This document shows positions 24,327 to 32,908 of a DNA stretch of 64,000 nt, in pieces (the first letter of the stretch is position 1; every line of letters starts with the position of its first letter). Below the pieces are notes generated by a model. The model did no database searches and was not told the origin of the DNA. It saw only the letters and a list, made by a program, of their open reading frames with translations. This DNA is from Chryseobacterium artocarpi (GTDB taxonomy: Bacteria > Bacteroidota > Bacteroidia > Flavobacteriales > Weeksellaceae): contig NZ_MAYH01000012.1 of assembly GCF_001684975.1 (NCBI RefSeq), positions 62,001 through 126,000 of the forward strand, read 5' to 3'. Made by a program: the position numbers and the translations under genes.

Positions 24327-25085
24327 ATGGAACAGATAAAAAGATTTTTTAACGATAAAAATGACGTCAGTAAGGATGCTGATATTGATTACAGCCAGGC
24401 TGGAGATTATCTGGAAGCTGTAAAAGCTCTTGCCAGAACTACTTATCAGAGTCTCTATGTCATCAACTATCAAACCAAGTCGTTTGAATATGTCTCTGAA
24501 AATCCTTTATTCCTTTGTGGGAAAACTTCTGAAGAGGTAAAAGAGCTTGGCTATGCGTTCTATTTTCAAAATGTAAAACCTGAAGATGTAGAAATGCTGG
24601 TTAAGATCAATGAAGCAGGGTTTGAGTTTTATGATAAAATTCCGATTGAAGACAGAAAGCTTTATTCCATTTCTTATGATTTTTATTTGATCAACAGTAA
24701 GAAAAACTTAGTGCTTGTAAATCATAAACTTGCACCGATGTTTCTTACGGAAGAAGGGCAGGTGTGGAAAGCATTATGTGCTGTGTCTTTATCTAATAAC
24801 AGTTCTTCGGGAAATGTAGTCCTTAGTAAGGAAGGTTCTGATGAAATCTGGCGATATGATTTGATTGAGAATAAATGGGAGAAAAGTGAAAAAATAAAAC
24901 TTACTTCGAGAGAATTTGAAATCTTGAGTTTATATGCAAGCGGATTAACGATTAATGAAATTGCAGGTAAACTTTTTATTACGGCAGACACCGTAAAGTT
25001 TCATCGTAAAAAGCTTTTTGAAAAGATTGGAGTAAACAACATCGCAGAAGCATTATCATACGCTAAAACGAATAAATTACTTTAA
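24327..25085 (+). CDS. LuxR-type transcriptional regulator with PAS-like N-terminal domain
   Basis: The 252-residue protein has a LuxR/GerE helix-turn-helix at about residues 187-250 (LTSREFEILSLYASGLTINEIAGKLFITADTVKFHRKKL, key residues E-I-L, G-I, V-H). The N-terminal part (about 30-170) has a PAS-like pattern, with YVINYQTKSFEYVSENPLFLCG as in other Bacteroidota PAS-LuxR proteins. No receiver aspartate is visible. AAGGA 5 nt before ATG 24327 is one of the few Shine-Dalgarno-like sites in the window and supports this start. It is a single gene with a terminator at 25098-25121. Targets and ligand are unknown. Confidence 0.83.
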   Translation: MEQIKRFFNDKNDVSKDADIDYSQAGDYLEAVKALARTTYQSLYVINYQTKSFEYVSENPLFLCGKTSEEVKELGYAFYFQNVKPEDVEMLVKINEAGFEFYDKIPIEDRKLYSISYDFYLINSKKNLVLVNHKLAPMFLTEEGQVWKALCAVSLSNNSSSGNVVLSKEGSDEIWRYDLIENKWEKSEKIKLTSREFEILSLYASGLTINEIAGKLFITADTVKFHRKKLFEKIGVNNIAEALSYAKTNKLL

Positions 25086-25097
25086 AAATATTCATTG

Positions 25098-25121
25098 TTA
25101 CCGTTTTTTTACGGTATTTTT
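25098..25121 (+). terminator. Terminator after the LuxR-type gene
   Basis: TACCGT and ACGGTA stem with a T6 loop and trailing T run. Confidence 0.7.
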
Positions 25122-25196
25122 CAGAATGTCTTTTATGATTCAATTTTAGGTCTGATATTTGTACTGGGTAGCCAAACTAAATGACCTGTTTTATTT

Positions 25197-26240
25197 ATGA
25201 AGAACATATCTGTGAAAAAATCATTTCTGTATGCCTGTTTATGTGCATTGTTCCTTGTTTCCTGTAAAAAGGAGATAGAAAAAATAAGCGATACTTTTAA
25301 GGATACTGTCTCTGCTTCTGAAACTCCGGAAGCTGAAAAAGATTCTGTAAAGAAAGATTCCGTACCTGTTGTCAAAAAAGAATCTGCTCCGCCAATGATG
25401 CAGGAAAATGGTTTTTATAATGCTTTTGTCCTTCCAAAGGATAAAAAAATGAGAGACTCTATGTATGCTGAATTCAGCAAAAAATACGATGAGAAAGAAC
25501 GTACTGCAATTCTTGCTTTAAACCGACTGGATTCTAAAAGTAAATGGAATGCCGATACATTGGTAGTTCCTACAAAAATAGATACGACATTGATGGCTTA
25601 TTCACCATTTCCGATGCAATTGGATGTGTTGAGCGGTGTTAAAAAATTTGTGATCTTTTCATATCCTATTCAGGCTTTCGGTGTATATTCTAATGGAAGT
25701 CTTGTAAAATGGGGACCCACAAGTATGGGTAAAAAAACGGCACAGACTACAAGAGGTCTTACGTTTGCCAACTGGAAAAAGAAATTATCTATCTCTACGG
25801 TAAGTAGTGAATGGAAGTTACCTTATAATTTTAATATTCATAATATAGGCGGAATCGGCTGGCATGAATATACGCTTCCGGGATACCCTGCTTCTCATTC
25901 ATGTCTTCGATTATTAAGAAAAGATGCACAATGGCTTTATTCTTACGCCGATACATGGATATTAAACCCTGGAGGTGCTACGACCAAAGCAAGAGGTACA
26001 GCTGTAATGGTATTTGGAGATTATAACTGGGGGGGAAGACGCCCGTGGAAAAAACTTTTGGATGATCCTAATGCCAATAATATTTCAGTGGAAGAGCTTA
26101 CCAAACTACTGGAACCGGATGTTCAGAAAATGTTGAAAGAGCAGGCAAACAGAGAAAAAGTGGCTGATTCTATCAAGACTGCAAGAGCTATGGCTACACC
26201 TATTCAGAATGAGAGAACTTCAGATACATTATCTAAATAA
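25197..26240 (+). CDS. L,D-transpeptidase family lipoprotein (YkuD domain)
   Basis: The 347-residue product has a lipoprotein signal (FLVSC, Cys23), a charged linker to about residue 70, and a YkuD-type catalytic domain at about 145-275. The site GWHEYTLPGYPASHSCLRLL holds His223, His234 and nucleophile Cys236, the HxnSHxCxR arrangement of these cysteine enzymes. They make 3-3 peptidoglycan crosslinks or attach proteins to peptidoglycan in the periplasm. The residue before Cys is Ser rather than the commoner Gly. The C-terminal 70 residues are helical and charged. It overlaps the convergent gene at 26233 by 8 bp. Confidence 0.85.
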   Translation: MKNISVKKSFLYACLCALFLVSCKKEIEKISDTFKDTVSASETPEAEKDSVKKDSVPVVKKESAPPMMQENGFYNAFVLPKDKKMRDSMYAEFSKKYDEKERTAILALNRLDSKSKWNADTLVVPTKIDTTLMAYSPFPMQLDVLSGVKKFVIFSYPIQAFGVYSNGSLVKWGPTSMGKKTAQTTRGLTFANWKKKLSISTVSSEWKLPYNFNIHNIGGIGWHEYTLPGYPASHSCLRLLRKDAQWLYSYADTWILNPGGATTKARGTAVMVFGDYNWGGRRPWKKLLDDPNANNISVEELTKLLEPDVQKMLKEQANREKVADSIKTARAMATPIQNERTSDTLSK

Positions 26241-26760
26241 TTTTCTTTTCAAATTGTAAAGTAGATTCTTCTGCAAATTGTCTTAATTTAAGCATCTCTT
26301 CCTTTCCTTTATGTTGCCCGAATCTCGCAGCAAGATAAGTAAGAAGAATAAAAAATAACATGACAAAAGAAGCGCTGAGTGCCCAAGGGTATTCGGTGCT
26401 TTTTATTTGTTTTTCTACATAATACATCGTGAAGAATGTCATCCAAAGAATAGAAAAGGAGAAATACAGGAACATAAAAAACGTCCAGACAGCAGAGCTG
26501 GGACCGAAGACTCCGCGTATTACCGTATCATCATCTTCTGTTTCTACTCTTAAAGCAAGACACGGCTTCCAATAATTGTCATATTTTGTTTCTACCCAGA
26601 TCGTAGCGACTTCTTTATTGACATTACCGGAAAATTCGTTCTTATGCTCAGTGAGGTATTTTTTCAGGTTTTCAGCATACTCTTCTTTGGTAAGATGAGT
26701 AAACATTTTAAATCTGGGTCTTGTTCTTATCCTGTCTAAGGTAGTTTCTTCAGTTGTCAT
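26233..26760 (-). CDS. Hypothetical membrane protein (two TM segments)
   Basis: The 175-residue product has a soluble N-terminal part of about 90 residues rich in charged residues (LTKEEYAENLKKYLTEHKN), then two predicted membrane helices (about 92-112 and 124-145) and a charged C-terminus. It is 3 bp downstream of the aspartyl protease/PDZ gene on the same strand, so the two are probably one operon. Its 3' end overlaps the convergent L,D-transpeptidase gene by 8 bp. No family recognised. Confidence 0.65.
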   Translation of the reverse strand: MTTEETTLDRIRTRPRFKMFTHLTKEEYAENLKKYLTEHKNEFSGNVNKEVATIWVETKYDNYWKPCLALRVETEDDDTVIRGVFGPSSAVWTFFMFLYFSFSILWMTFFTMYYVEKQIKSTEYPWALSASFVMLFFILLTYLAARFGQHKGKEEMLKLRQFAEESTLQFEKKII

Positions 26761-26763
26761 AGG

Positions 26764-28083
26764 CTATTCTTGATAAGGTATTGGATCTTCCAGCGTAAAG
26801 CGAAAAGTAAGTTCCTGATCTTTTCTCTGAATGGTCATTGTGATGTTACGACCTTCATCAGATTTCATCACTTCTACAATTCTTTCCAAAGTCATATCCG
26901 AGGTTTTTTGTCCGTTGATGGTGATGACTTTGTCATCTTTTTTCAGTCCGGCTTCATAAGCGGGAGAATCTTTTCTTACACCGGCAATGGAAAACGTAGG
27001 CTTTAAGCTGAATTTATATTGAAAAGAATCTCTATATGCTTCATTTACGACTCCTGCATTTTTTTGAGTCTGGATATTAATTTTATCCTGTTTCCATTCC
27101 AGACCGTCTTGTCGGAAATCCAGCCCGCTCATATTGAAATGAAACGGATCATTGAAATACTTATTTTTTCTAAGATATAATTTTTTGTTCGGATAATCAA
27201 ATATAACGGTAAAACGACGCATAATTTCTCCACCGATGGAACCTTTTCTGTTTTCTACTAAATTCACATGCTGAATAGAGTATTCATCGGGCATTGCTGT
27301 AAGTGGCTTATCAAATTTAAAATCGCCTAAATAAAAGTTGTGAATTCTACTTCTTTTTCCATAGATGTCACCATTGAACCCGCGACCCAGAAAATCTTCA
27401 ATATTGGGTCTGTTATAGACAAAATTCTTAATAAGAGTAGGGAAGAGCCATATGGCATCGCTGTTTCCAAGATCAATAAGAAGCTTAGAATCTTTCTTTT
27501 CATGGGTCATCTCCACACCGGCATATACATAGGGCTTATCTTTTTCTATGGTGATGGGGAATTCCTTAAATTTTCTAAGTTTTCTTTTTAAGGGTTCAAT
27601 ATTCTCATATACTGTTATTTTTTTGGTAGCATAATCAATAGATATAGGATGATCTTTGAAAAAATGATAGCCTATGACGCCATTTACAGGGATTCCTACA
27701 TGAGGAGAAATATTAAACTCTTCATCAATAATGATATAGAGAGACGTTGAAGTATTGACAAGAGATTCACCAATGCGTCCGATATTACGGTCAGATTTTA
27801 AGCCGTCAATACTTAAGCTTCCACCAAGTCCTGAAAATTTCATTTTTTCAACGTTGCTTAATGTAAGTTCTTTATTTTCAAGGCTAAAAAGGATGGTTTC
27901 CGCTACTCCGGTATCCAATAGAAAGGTCAGGTTAACGCCGTTTATGTTAACAGGAATGAAGATCAGATTGTTGATAAACTGAAAAGGGATGACTGCTTTT
28001 TTTGTATTGATCAGTTGAAGAGAGTTCTGGGCATGGATGAAAATGCCAATAAAAAATGTCAGTAAAAAAAGCTTAAGTTTCAT
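26764..28083 (-). CDS. Retropepsin-like aspartyl protease with C-terminal PDZ domain
   Basis: The 439-residue product has a signal peptide (FLLTFFIGIFIHAQ). A first aspartyl-protease motif FLLDTGVAET (Asp57) and a second, LLIDLGNSDA (Asp204, DLG in place of DTG), suggest a single-chain two-lobed retropepsin fold or an enzyme with one weakened lobe. A PDZ domain (about 350-430, AGVRKDSPAYEAGLKKDDKVITINGQK) follows, likely binding peptide termini. The combination is common in Bacteroidota and is expected in the periplasm. It is first of a two-gene operon with the membrane protein at 26233. Substrate unknown. Confidence 0.85.
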   Translation of the reverse strand: MKLKLFLLTFFIGIFIHAQNSLQLINTKKAVIPFQFINNLIFIPVNINGVNLTFLLDTGVAETILFSLENKELTLSNVEKMKFSGLGGSLSIDGLKSDRNIGRIGESLVNTSTSLYIIIDEEFNISPHVGIPVNGVIGYHFFKDHPISIDYATKKITVYENIEPLKRKLRKFKEFPITIEKDKPYVYAGVEMTHEKKDSKLLIDLGNSDAIWLFPTLIKNFVYNRPNIEDFLGRGFNGDIYGKRSRIHNFYLGDFKFDKPLTAMPDEYSIQHVNLVENRKGSIGGEIMRRFTVIFDYPNKKLYLRKNKYFNDPFHFNMSGLDFRQDGLEWKQDKINIQTQKNAGVVNEAYRDSFQYKFSLKPTFSIAGVRKDSPAYEAGLKKDDKVITINGQKTSDMTLERIVEVMKSDEGRNITMTIQRKDQELTFRFTLEDPIPYQE

Positions 28084-28130
28084 TTACTGAATTTACTGAA
28101 TTTATCTGTATTATACATAAAAAAACATTC

Positions 28131-28159
28131 CAAATACAGGAATGTTTATATAAACTACA
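28131..28159 (-). terminator. Terminator for the minus-strand esterase gene
   Basis: AAACATTCC and GGAATGTTT arms form a stem with a seven-base loop; the T run lies on the minus strand (A run 28129-28135 on plus). It lies 47 bp past the stop of the gene at 28206. Confidence 0.75.
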
Positions 28160-28205
28160 GGGAAGTAGTGTTTTCTGTTGAATTTATTTTAAATTGAAAT
28201 TATTC

Positions 28206-28844
28206 TTACTTAGAGAAAAACTCCATTAAATCCATATAATTTTTCTGATTGACACCATGCCCGCTCATATATTCTCTGAACGTGAAATAACAGCTAAGAT
28301 CATAAAGCATATCCGCTGCTTTTCTTCCCCATTCAAGCGGAATGACAGCATCATCTGTACCGTGTGAAACGAAGAAACGAAGCTTTTCCAGTTTCTTTTT
28401 ATCTTTTACAATACCATCCAGAATCTTTTCTTCAGGATAGGCGCTCAGGCATGCTACATAATTGAAAAGTTCAGGATATTTCAATGCTAATGCATAACAT
28501 AAAATTCCTCCCTGGCTAAATCCACACAAATGAACCTTACTTTCACTAAGTCCATAATGATTAACTATTTTTAGAATGCTTTCCAATACAGAATTTAAAG
28601 ACTCTTTAGCCTGAGGAACATCAATGAAATTCTCTGCATCATTGAAATTGATATCATACCATGAATATCCTTCAAACTGAGTATCTCGCGGAGCTCTAAA
28701 GCTGATGATAATCCAATCGCTTGGAAGTGTTTCCCTGAAGCTGAAAAGGTCCTGTTCATTGCTGCCGTAGCCGTGAAGCATAAAAAGTATAGGGGTAGTA
28801 GAGGTAATATTTTCCGGCTCTCTTACTATATAATCTAAATTCAT
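28206..28844 (-). CDS. Phospholipase/carboxylesterase family hydrolase
   Basis: The 212-residue alpha/beta hydrolase has FMLHGYGSNEQDL near residues 21-33, the nucleophile motif GFSQGG (Ser110), HGTDDAVIP with the acid near Asp164/165, and His196 in SGHGV. This fits the Abhydrolase_2 family of small esterases and lysophospholipases, normally cytoplasmic. No signal peptide is seen. A TATATTTG box ends only 4 bp before the ATG, so the transcript may be leaderless. It is a single gene with its own terminator. Confidence 0.88.
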   Translation of the reverse strand: MNLDYIVREPENITSTTPILFMLHGYGSNEQDLFSFRETLPSDWIIISFRAPRDTQFEGYSWYDINFNDAENFIDVPQAKESLNSVLESILKIVNHYGLSESKVHLCGFSQGGILCYALALKYPELFNYVACLSAYPEEKILDGIVKDKKKLEKLRFFVSHGTDDAVIPLEWGRKAADMLYDLSCYFTFREYMSGHGVNQKNYMDLMEFFSK

Positions 28845-28848
28845 ACAG

Positions 28849-28856
28849 CAAATATA
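28849..28856 (-). promoter_or_regulatory. -7 box directly abutting the esterase start codon
   Basis: TATATTTG on the minus strand, 4 bp upstream of the ATG at 28844. Transcription starting about 5-7 bp downstream would give essentially no leader. Confidence 0.5.
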
Positions 28857-29096
28857 AATAATAAATTACATTGTAAATCTTATGTTTTTACTCTTAAAAA
28901 TACATTGTGTTTGGAGTGGATTTTTTTCGGTTTTTTACCTTAAATGGATTACAAGCTATCTTATATTTAATAATTGATTACTTGAACTGTATTATTGGAT
29001 TTTATATCTCTAATTTTATTTTTATCAAATTGATATTGTTTACAAATCTTTATTGGAAAATTTTCATAAAAGTTATTTTTATATTAATAAAAAACT

Positions 29097-29104
29097 TATA
29101 TTTG
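29097..29104 (+). promoter_or_regulatory. -7 box of the small lipoprotein gene
   Basis: TATATTTG, 26 bp upstream of the ATG at 29131. It lies inside the frame that runs back to a TTG at 29053, so it favours the ATG as start. No good -33 TTG. Confidence 0.5.
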
Positions 29105-29130
29105 AAACATTAAAAAATCTATTTGGAGAA

Positions 29131-29565
29131 ATGAAGCAATTTTACAATTCAAAAAGTTTACTTAGACTTTCTTTTTTATTCGTTTTATTATTTTCGGCAA
29201 TCACCGTTTTAAATTCCTGTAAAAAGGATGATGACGAGGAAGAGTTTCAGGATCATATGGTTCAATTTGAAGTGAAAACAACTTCGGGAGGAGAGATTAT
29301 TACTGTTGTAACGCAGGTAGGAACTACTCAGAATACCATTCACAGCAATCCTACAGCTCCTTTAAACTCATCTTGGTCAAGTGGAGAAATTTGGGTTAAT
29401 TCCAATCAGGCTCAGCTTAATCTGGATGCAAATGCTAAATTGCCTGACACGGATTCTGAATTAACCATTAATATTTGGATTGATGGAGAAATTGCAAAAA
29501 CAGTTAAGAAAAAAGGTAAGGGGGTATTAGAAGCTTCTCTTGATTACAGCTTCTTAGAACCGTAA
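29131..29565 (+). CDS. Small lipoprotein, MmpS-like C-terminal fold (tentative)
   Basis: The 144-residue product has a lipoprotein signal (ITVLNSC) followed by an acidic stretch KKDDDEEE. The mature part is beta-rich and includes WSSGEIWVNS and LTINIWIDGEIAKTVKKKGKGVLEASLDYSF. The same plan (Cys-SKDDDD, ...WSSPEV..., VQIWVDGELKKEG..., ASYTF) is found in the lipoprotein at 32416, so the two are related. The IWVDGE-type C-terminus recalls MmpS-like domains, but that is weak. The gene borders the minus-strand two-component pair at 29613-32214; a shared terminator separates them. Confidence 0.72.
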   Translation: MKQFYNSKSLLRLSFLFVLLFSAITVLNSCKKDDDEEEFQDHMVQFEVKTTSGGEIITVVTQVGTTQNTIHSNPTAPLNSSWSSGEIWVNSNQAQLNLDANAKLPDTDSELTINIWIDGEIAKTVKKKGKGVLEASLDYSFLEP

Positions 29566-29586
29566 AATCTTTTCTACATAAAAATT

Positions 29587-29614
29587 AAAACCGCTCTCTG
29601 GAGCGGTTTTTTTT
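29587..29614. terminator. Bidirectional terminator between convergent genes
   Basis: AAAACCGCTC-TCTG-GAGCGGTTTT, a perfect stem with A run before and T run after. It serves the lipoprotein gene on plus and the response-regulator gene on minus. Confidence 0.9.
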
Positions 29615-30251
29615 ATTCTTCAATCATATGAAACTGTATAGCCTGGTTGACCAATTCCGTAGAGTTTTTTGCCTGAAACTTCTGCAGAAGATTCTTCCGG
29701 TGAGTATCTACAGTAAGAGGGCTCAAAAATAGCTCTTCAGCAATCACATTACTTGTTTTTCCTTTAGCTACCAGTTGAAGGATTTGTTTCTCTCTTTTAG
29801 TAAGTCTGGGAATAGGAACGTCATTCTGAGAGGGACGACTGATGATCTGCTTTGTCTCATTACAAAATACAATATCACCAGAAAGCGCTCCTTTGATGCA
29901 GACTACCAATTCATGTATCGATGTATTTTTAAGAAGATAACCGCTGGCTCCGTTTTGTATAGACTGCAAGATAATACTTCTTTCAGAACGGTTACTGAAC
30001 ATAATGATGGATGTTTCAGGCGAAATTTTTTTTATTTCTCTGCAAAGTTCTGTGCCATTAGCATCCGGTAAGGTAATATCAAGCAGAATAATGTTAACCT
30101 TATTGGACTGAATAAAACCAATAATCTCTGAGCCGGAAGTAAAAGTTTCCGGAATATTAAAGGCGGGCTGACTCATCAACATCATTTTTAATCCTTCAAT
30201 AACGATAGGGTGATCATCTACAATAGCTATATTTATTTTTTCATTCTCCAT
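29613..30251 (-). CDS. NarL/FixJ-family response regulator
   Basis: The 212-residue protein has a receiver domain (Asp12-Asp13 in IVDDHP, phospho-acceptor Asp58 in LLDITLP, Ser/Thr and Lys further on) and a LuxR-type DNA-binding domain at about 145-207 (LTKREKQILQLVAKGKTSNVIAEELFLSPLTVDTHRKNLL). Its start overlaps the end of the sensor kinase gene by 11 bp, so the two are co-translated and form a cognate pair. Targets may include the two related lipoprotein genes flanking the pair; this is inferred from position only. Confidence 0.93.
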   Translation of the reverse strand: MENEKINIAIVDDHPIVIEGLKMMLMSQPAFNIPETFTSGSEIIGFIQSNKVNIILLDITLPDANGTELCREIKKISPETSIIMFSNRSERSIILQSIQNGASGYLLKNTSIHELVVCIKGALSGDIVFCNETKQIISRPSQNDVPIPRLTKREKQILQLVAKGKTSNVIAEELFLSPLTVDTHRKNLLQKFQAKNSTELVNQAIQFHMIEE

Positions 30252-32214
30252 CTATATTGAGTTCTATATTAATTGTGGTTCCTTGATTATCGGAGCTGAT
30301 TTCCATGTTTCCTTTAAGATAGTCAACTCTGTTTTTTAAATTATGTAACCCCATACTTTTCGTCTTTTGCTCTGCATTGTGCACAAATCCTTTTCCATTG
30401 TCTTCTATGGTAATAAAGAAATTTTCTCCGGATTGGGAGCATTGTAGTAAAATATTACTGGCATTGGCGTGCTTTATAGCATTTGCTAATAATTCCTGTA
30501 CAATTCTATAGATATTGAGTTGAATATTTATTGGCAGGTTCTTTTCTATATTGATAGCCTGAAAGTCAATTTCAATATCTTTTCTGTGATAAAACTCACA
30601 AAGATCATTCAAGGCTGTTTCCAGACCAAAATTAAGCAGAGACTCGGGCATAAGATTTCTTGCCACATGTCGAAGTTCACTTACAGAATTATCCAACTGT
30701 CCGAGAATCCTGTAAAATTCTTTATCCTTTTCCGTATCTAAATGGCTCGCAGACCATGTTGAGAAATTAATTTTTACTCCGGCAAGCATTCCACCCAAGC
30801 CATCATGAAGGTCTCTGGCGACACGCTCTCTTTCTCTTTCTTCTCCTTCAAGAATTGCTTTAGTTAAAGATAGTTCTTCTTTTTGCTTAATCTCATTGAT
30901 CTTTTGTTCAGAGATTTTTTTGTTTTTTCTGAAGATGATCCATAAGAAGATTAAAAGACTTATAACCAATAATAATATAAGACTTAATCCCCATAAGTAA
31001 GAGTTTTTCTTGTTTACTTCCAGATCTTTTTGGTTCTTTTCAGCATTTAAAGTGGCTATTTTTCTTTCTTTTTCAGAAGCATTGTATTTGGATTCTATTT
31101 TATTGATTTCAAGCTTTACATTCTCTGTATTTAGGCTGTCATTAAGCTTAGAATATTTTTGCTCCCAAACTAGTGCTTCCTTAGGATTTCCCATTTCCTC
31201 ATTCAGTGCTGAAAGCTGTTTGTAAAAGGTTTTCCTGTTTTTGAGATCTATGGCTAAAGATTTTTCTGCTAAAACATCTTCCAGTACTTTCTTAGCTTCC
31301 TCATACCTTTTCAGCTTTTTTAGGATGTCAAACTTATTGAAGTAAAACATCTGTGCCAGCATATTCTGATTGAATTTTTTGGTATAAAAGATCCCTTTAT
31401 CAATCACCGGTAATGCATCCGAATTTTTTTGTCTAGTGATAAAATATAATGTTTTGCTATAGTAATAAAATGCGTTCACGGAGGAATCGGGGGATGGGCT
31501 GATTAATTTTTCCGCTTTATCCAAAAACTTTTTAGCATCATCTCCTCTTGCCTGGTAACAGAAGTTATTGGCAATATTCAGATAGGTGAAAAATAATTCA
31601 GATGACTTCGCATAATGTTTTTCCAGAATTTCTAAAGCTTTATGATTGTATTCCTCAGATTTTTTAAACTCTGCATTATACGTAAAGACTACAGCTAGTT
31701 GTGTGTATAAAAATCCAAGATTTCTGCTGTTCTTATATTTTCTTGCCAGTGGAATGCTCTTTTCAAGAATTGTTTTCACCAAAAAAGGGTAACCTTCTTT
31801 ATCTTTCTGAGCAACTCCATAGCTGTACCATGCAGAAGCCTGTAGAAGATCAGATTCCTCATTTTTAAATTTTGATAATTCTTTGATCGCTTTCTGATAA
31901 AAACTTGCTGCTTTACCTTTACTTCTATCCAGATAATATTGCGCCTGGTAAAAGTCGTATTTAGCTGAAAGAAAAGAATTTCCGTTGATAAATGTTTTCC
32001 CGTTTTCCAGATATTTTTTGCTCAAAAGAGAATCAATATTCCTGTAATAGTTGGATAAAAGAAAAGAGGCATTTGCTTTTGAAGTATTTTGGGTAGTACT
32101 ATTTAATACATTTTGTAAGCTGTCTAAATATGGTTTTTCATTAAGCGGAATGATTTGCTGTGATTGTACACTAAAAGACAGTAATATGCTTAGCACGATG
32201 AATAATCTCTTCAT
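30241..32214 (-). CDS. TPR-containing sensor histidine kinase (HisKA_3 type)
   Basis: The 657-residue product has a signal peptide (MKRLFIVLSILLSFSVQSQ), a long helical periplasmic region of TPR-like repeats (about 45-380), a coiled region, one membrane helix (about 407-428) and a cytoplasmic HisKA_3 domain with phospho-acceptor His470 in RVARDLHDGLGGM. A HATPase follows, with the N box near ELLANAIKHA and the G box IEDNGKGF. This is the NarX/DesK-like class that pairs with NarL-type regulators, and its gene overlaps one. The TPR sensor region suggests binding of a protein or peptide in the periplasm. Confidence 0.92.
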   Translation of the reverse strand: MKRLFIVLSILLSFSVQSQQIIPLNEKPYLDSLQNVLNSTTQNTSKANASFLLSNYYRNIDSLLSKKYLENGKTFINGNSFLSAKYDFYQAQYYLDRSKGKAASFYQKAIKELSKFKNEESDLLQASAWYSYGVAQKDKEGYPFLVKTILEKSIPLARKYKNSRNLGFLYTQLAVVFTYNAEFKKSEEYNHKALEILEKHYAKSSELFFTYLNIANNFCYQARGDDAKKFLDKAEKLISPSPDSSVNAFYYYSKTLYFITRQKNSDALPVIDKGIFYTKKFNQNMLAQMFYFNKFDILKKLKRYEEAKKVLEDVLAEKSLAIDLKNRKTFYKQLSALNEEMGNPKEALVWEQKYSKLNDSLNTENVKLEINKIESKYNASEKERKIATLNAEKNQKDLEVNKKNSYLWGLSLILLLVISLLIFLWIIFRKNKKISEQKINEIKQKEELSLTKAILEGEERERERVARDLHDGLGGMLAGVKINFSTWSASHLDTEKDKEFYRILGQLDNSVSELRHVARNLMPESLLNFGLETALNDLCEFYHRKDIEIDFQAINIEKNLPINIQLNIYRIVQELLANAIKHANASNILLQCSQSGENFFITIEDNGKGFVHNAEQKTKSMGLHNLKNRVDYLKGNMEISSDNQGTTINIELNIDGE

Positions 32215-32322
32215 TGGGGCTTTATTCTATAAAATATATTTTTTAAAACGTTCAATTTAATTAAATATTTCAGCATAAAAAATACCAGAATTTAGGTAGA
32301 AAAAAATACTCATTTTTCAGGA

Positions 32323-32353
32323 TTGATAAAGTTTAATTACTCCAATAGCTTTG
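32323..32353 (+). promoter_or_regulatory. Promoter of the lipoprotein gene at 32416
   Basis: TTG at 32323-32325, 20-bp spacer, TAGCTTTG at 32346-32353; leader of about 55 nt. Confidence 0.65.
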
Positions 32354-32415
32354 CAGATACGAATCACTAATCATAGAATATCAAATAAAGTAACTAAAAT
32401 TTAAACAAAAAGATT

Positions 32416-32835
32416 ATGAAAAAAACGAGAATGAATCAGCTGTTAAGAGGTACATTCGTCGTATTACTGGCGACAATGTTAATGGGATTTGTAGCTTCTT
32501 GTAGTAAAGATGATGACGATAATAATGTATATGGAGCGGGGGCTACTCATAAAATAGTTTTTAAGGCAATAGCATCTTCAGGATGTAATATCGATGTAGC
32601 TTCCTATGGAATTGACGGTAATCCTACAACGGCAACAAGCCTTAGCGGAACAACATGGTCAAGCCCGGAAGTAACTTCTGAAAAAGGAGCATATAACGCA
32701 ACTGTAGCTGTGAACGCAATAGGAGTGGACGCTTCTTCAACACTAAAAGTACAAATCTGGGTAGATGGTGAACTTAAAAAAGAAGGAACTGCATCCGGAC
32801 AATATTTAGCGGCTTCTGCAAGCTATACATTCTAA
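32416..32835 (+). CDS. Small lipoprotein related to the one at 29131
   Basis: The 139-residue product has a lipoprotein signal (GFVASC, Cys29) then SKDDDDNN, an acidic tether. The beta-rich mature domain contains TTWSSPEVTSEKGAYNATVAV and LKVQIWVDGELKKEGTASGQ, ending ASYTF, which parallels the lipoprotein at 29131. It is divergent from the TPR kinase gene (about 200 bp apart) and has a good promoter and a strong terminator. The acidic residues after the lipid cysteine may act as a surface-export signal of Bacteroidota lipoproteins; this is a guess. MmpS-like fold is possible but unproven. Confidence 0.75.
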   Translation: MKKTRMNQLLRGTFVVLLATMLMGFVASCSKDDDDNNVYGAGATHKIVFKAIASSGCNIDVASYGIDGNPTTATSLSGTTWSSPEVTSEKGAYNATVAVNAIGVDASSTLKVQIWVDGELKKEGTASGQYLAASASYTF

Positions 32836-32860
32836 AAAAACTAATACTTTCAAAATAAAA

Positions 32861-32896
32861 ACGGGCGCTGAGATTTATCTCAGCGCCCGTTTTTTA
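32861..32896. terminator. Strong bidirectional terminator
   Basis: ACGGGCGCTGAG and CTCAGCGCCCGT form a perfect 12-bp GC-rich stem with a six-base loop, an A run before and a T run after. It separates the lipoprotein gene from the convergent tyrS. Confidence 0.93.
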
Positions 32897-32908
32897 TACG
32901 ATATAAAA

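Noticed and set aside
28907..29113. 68-codon plus-strand frame rich in Phe, Ile and Leu
   Set aside because: It lies in a very AT-rich spacer, has no promoter box of its own and overlaps the -7 box of the lipoprotein gene; the composition is that of chance AT-rich sequence.
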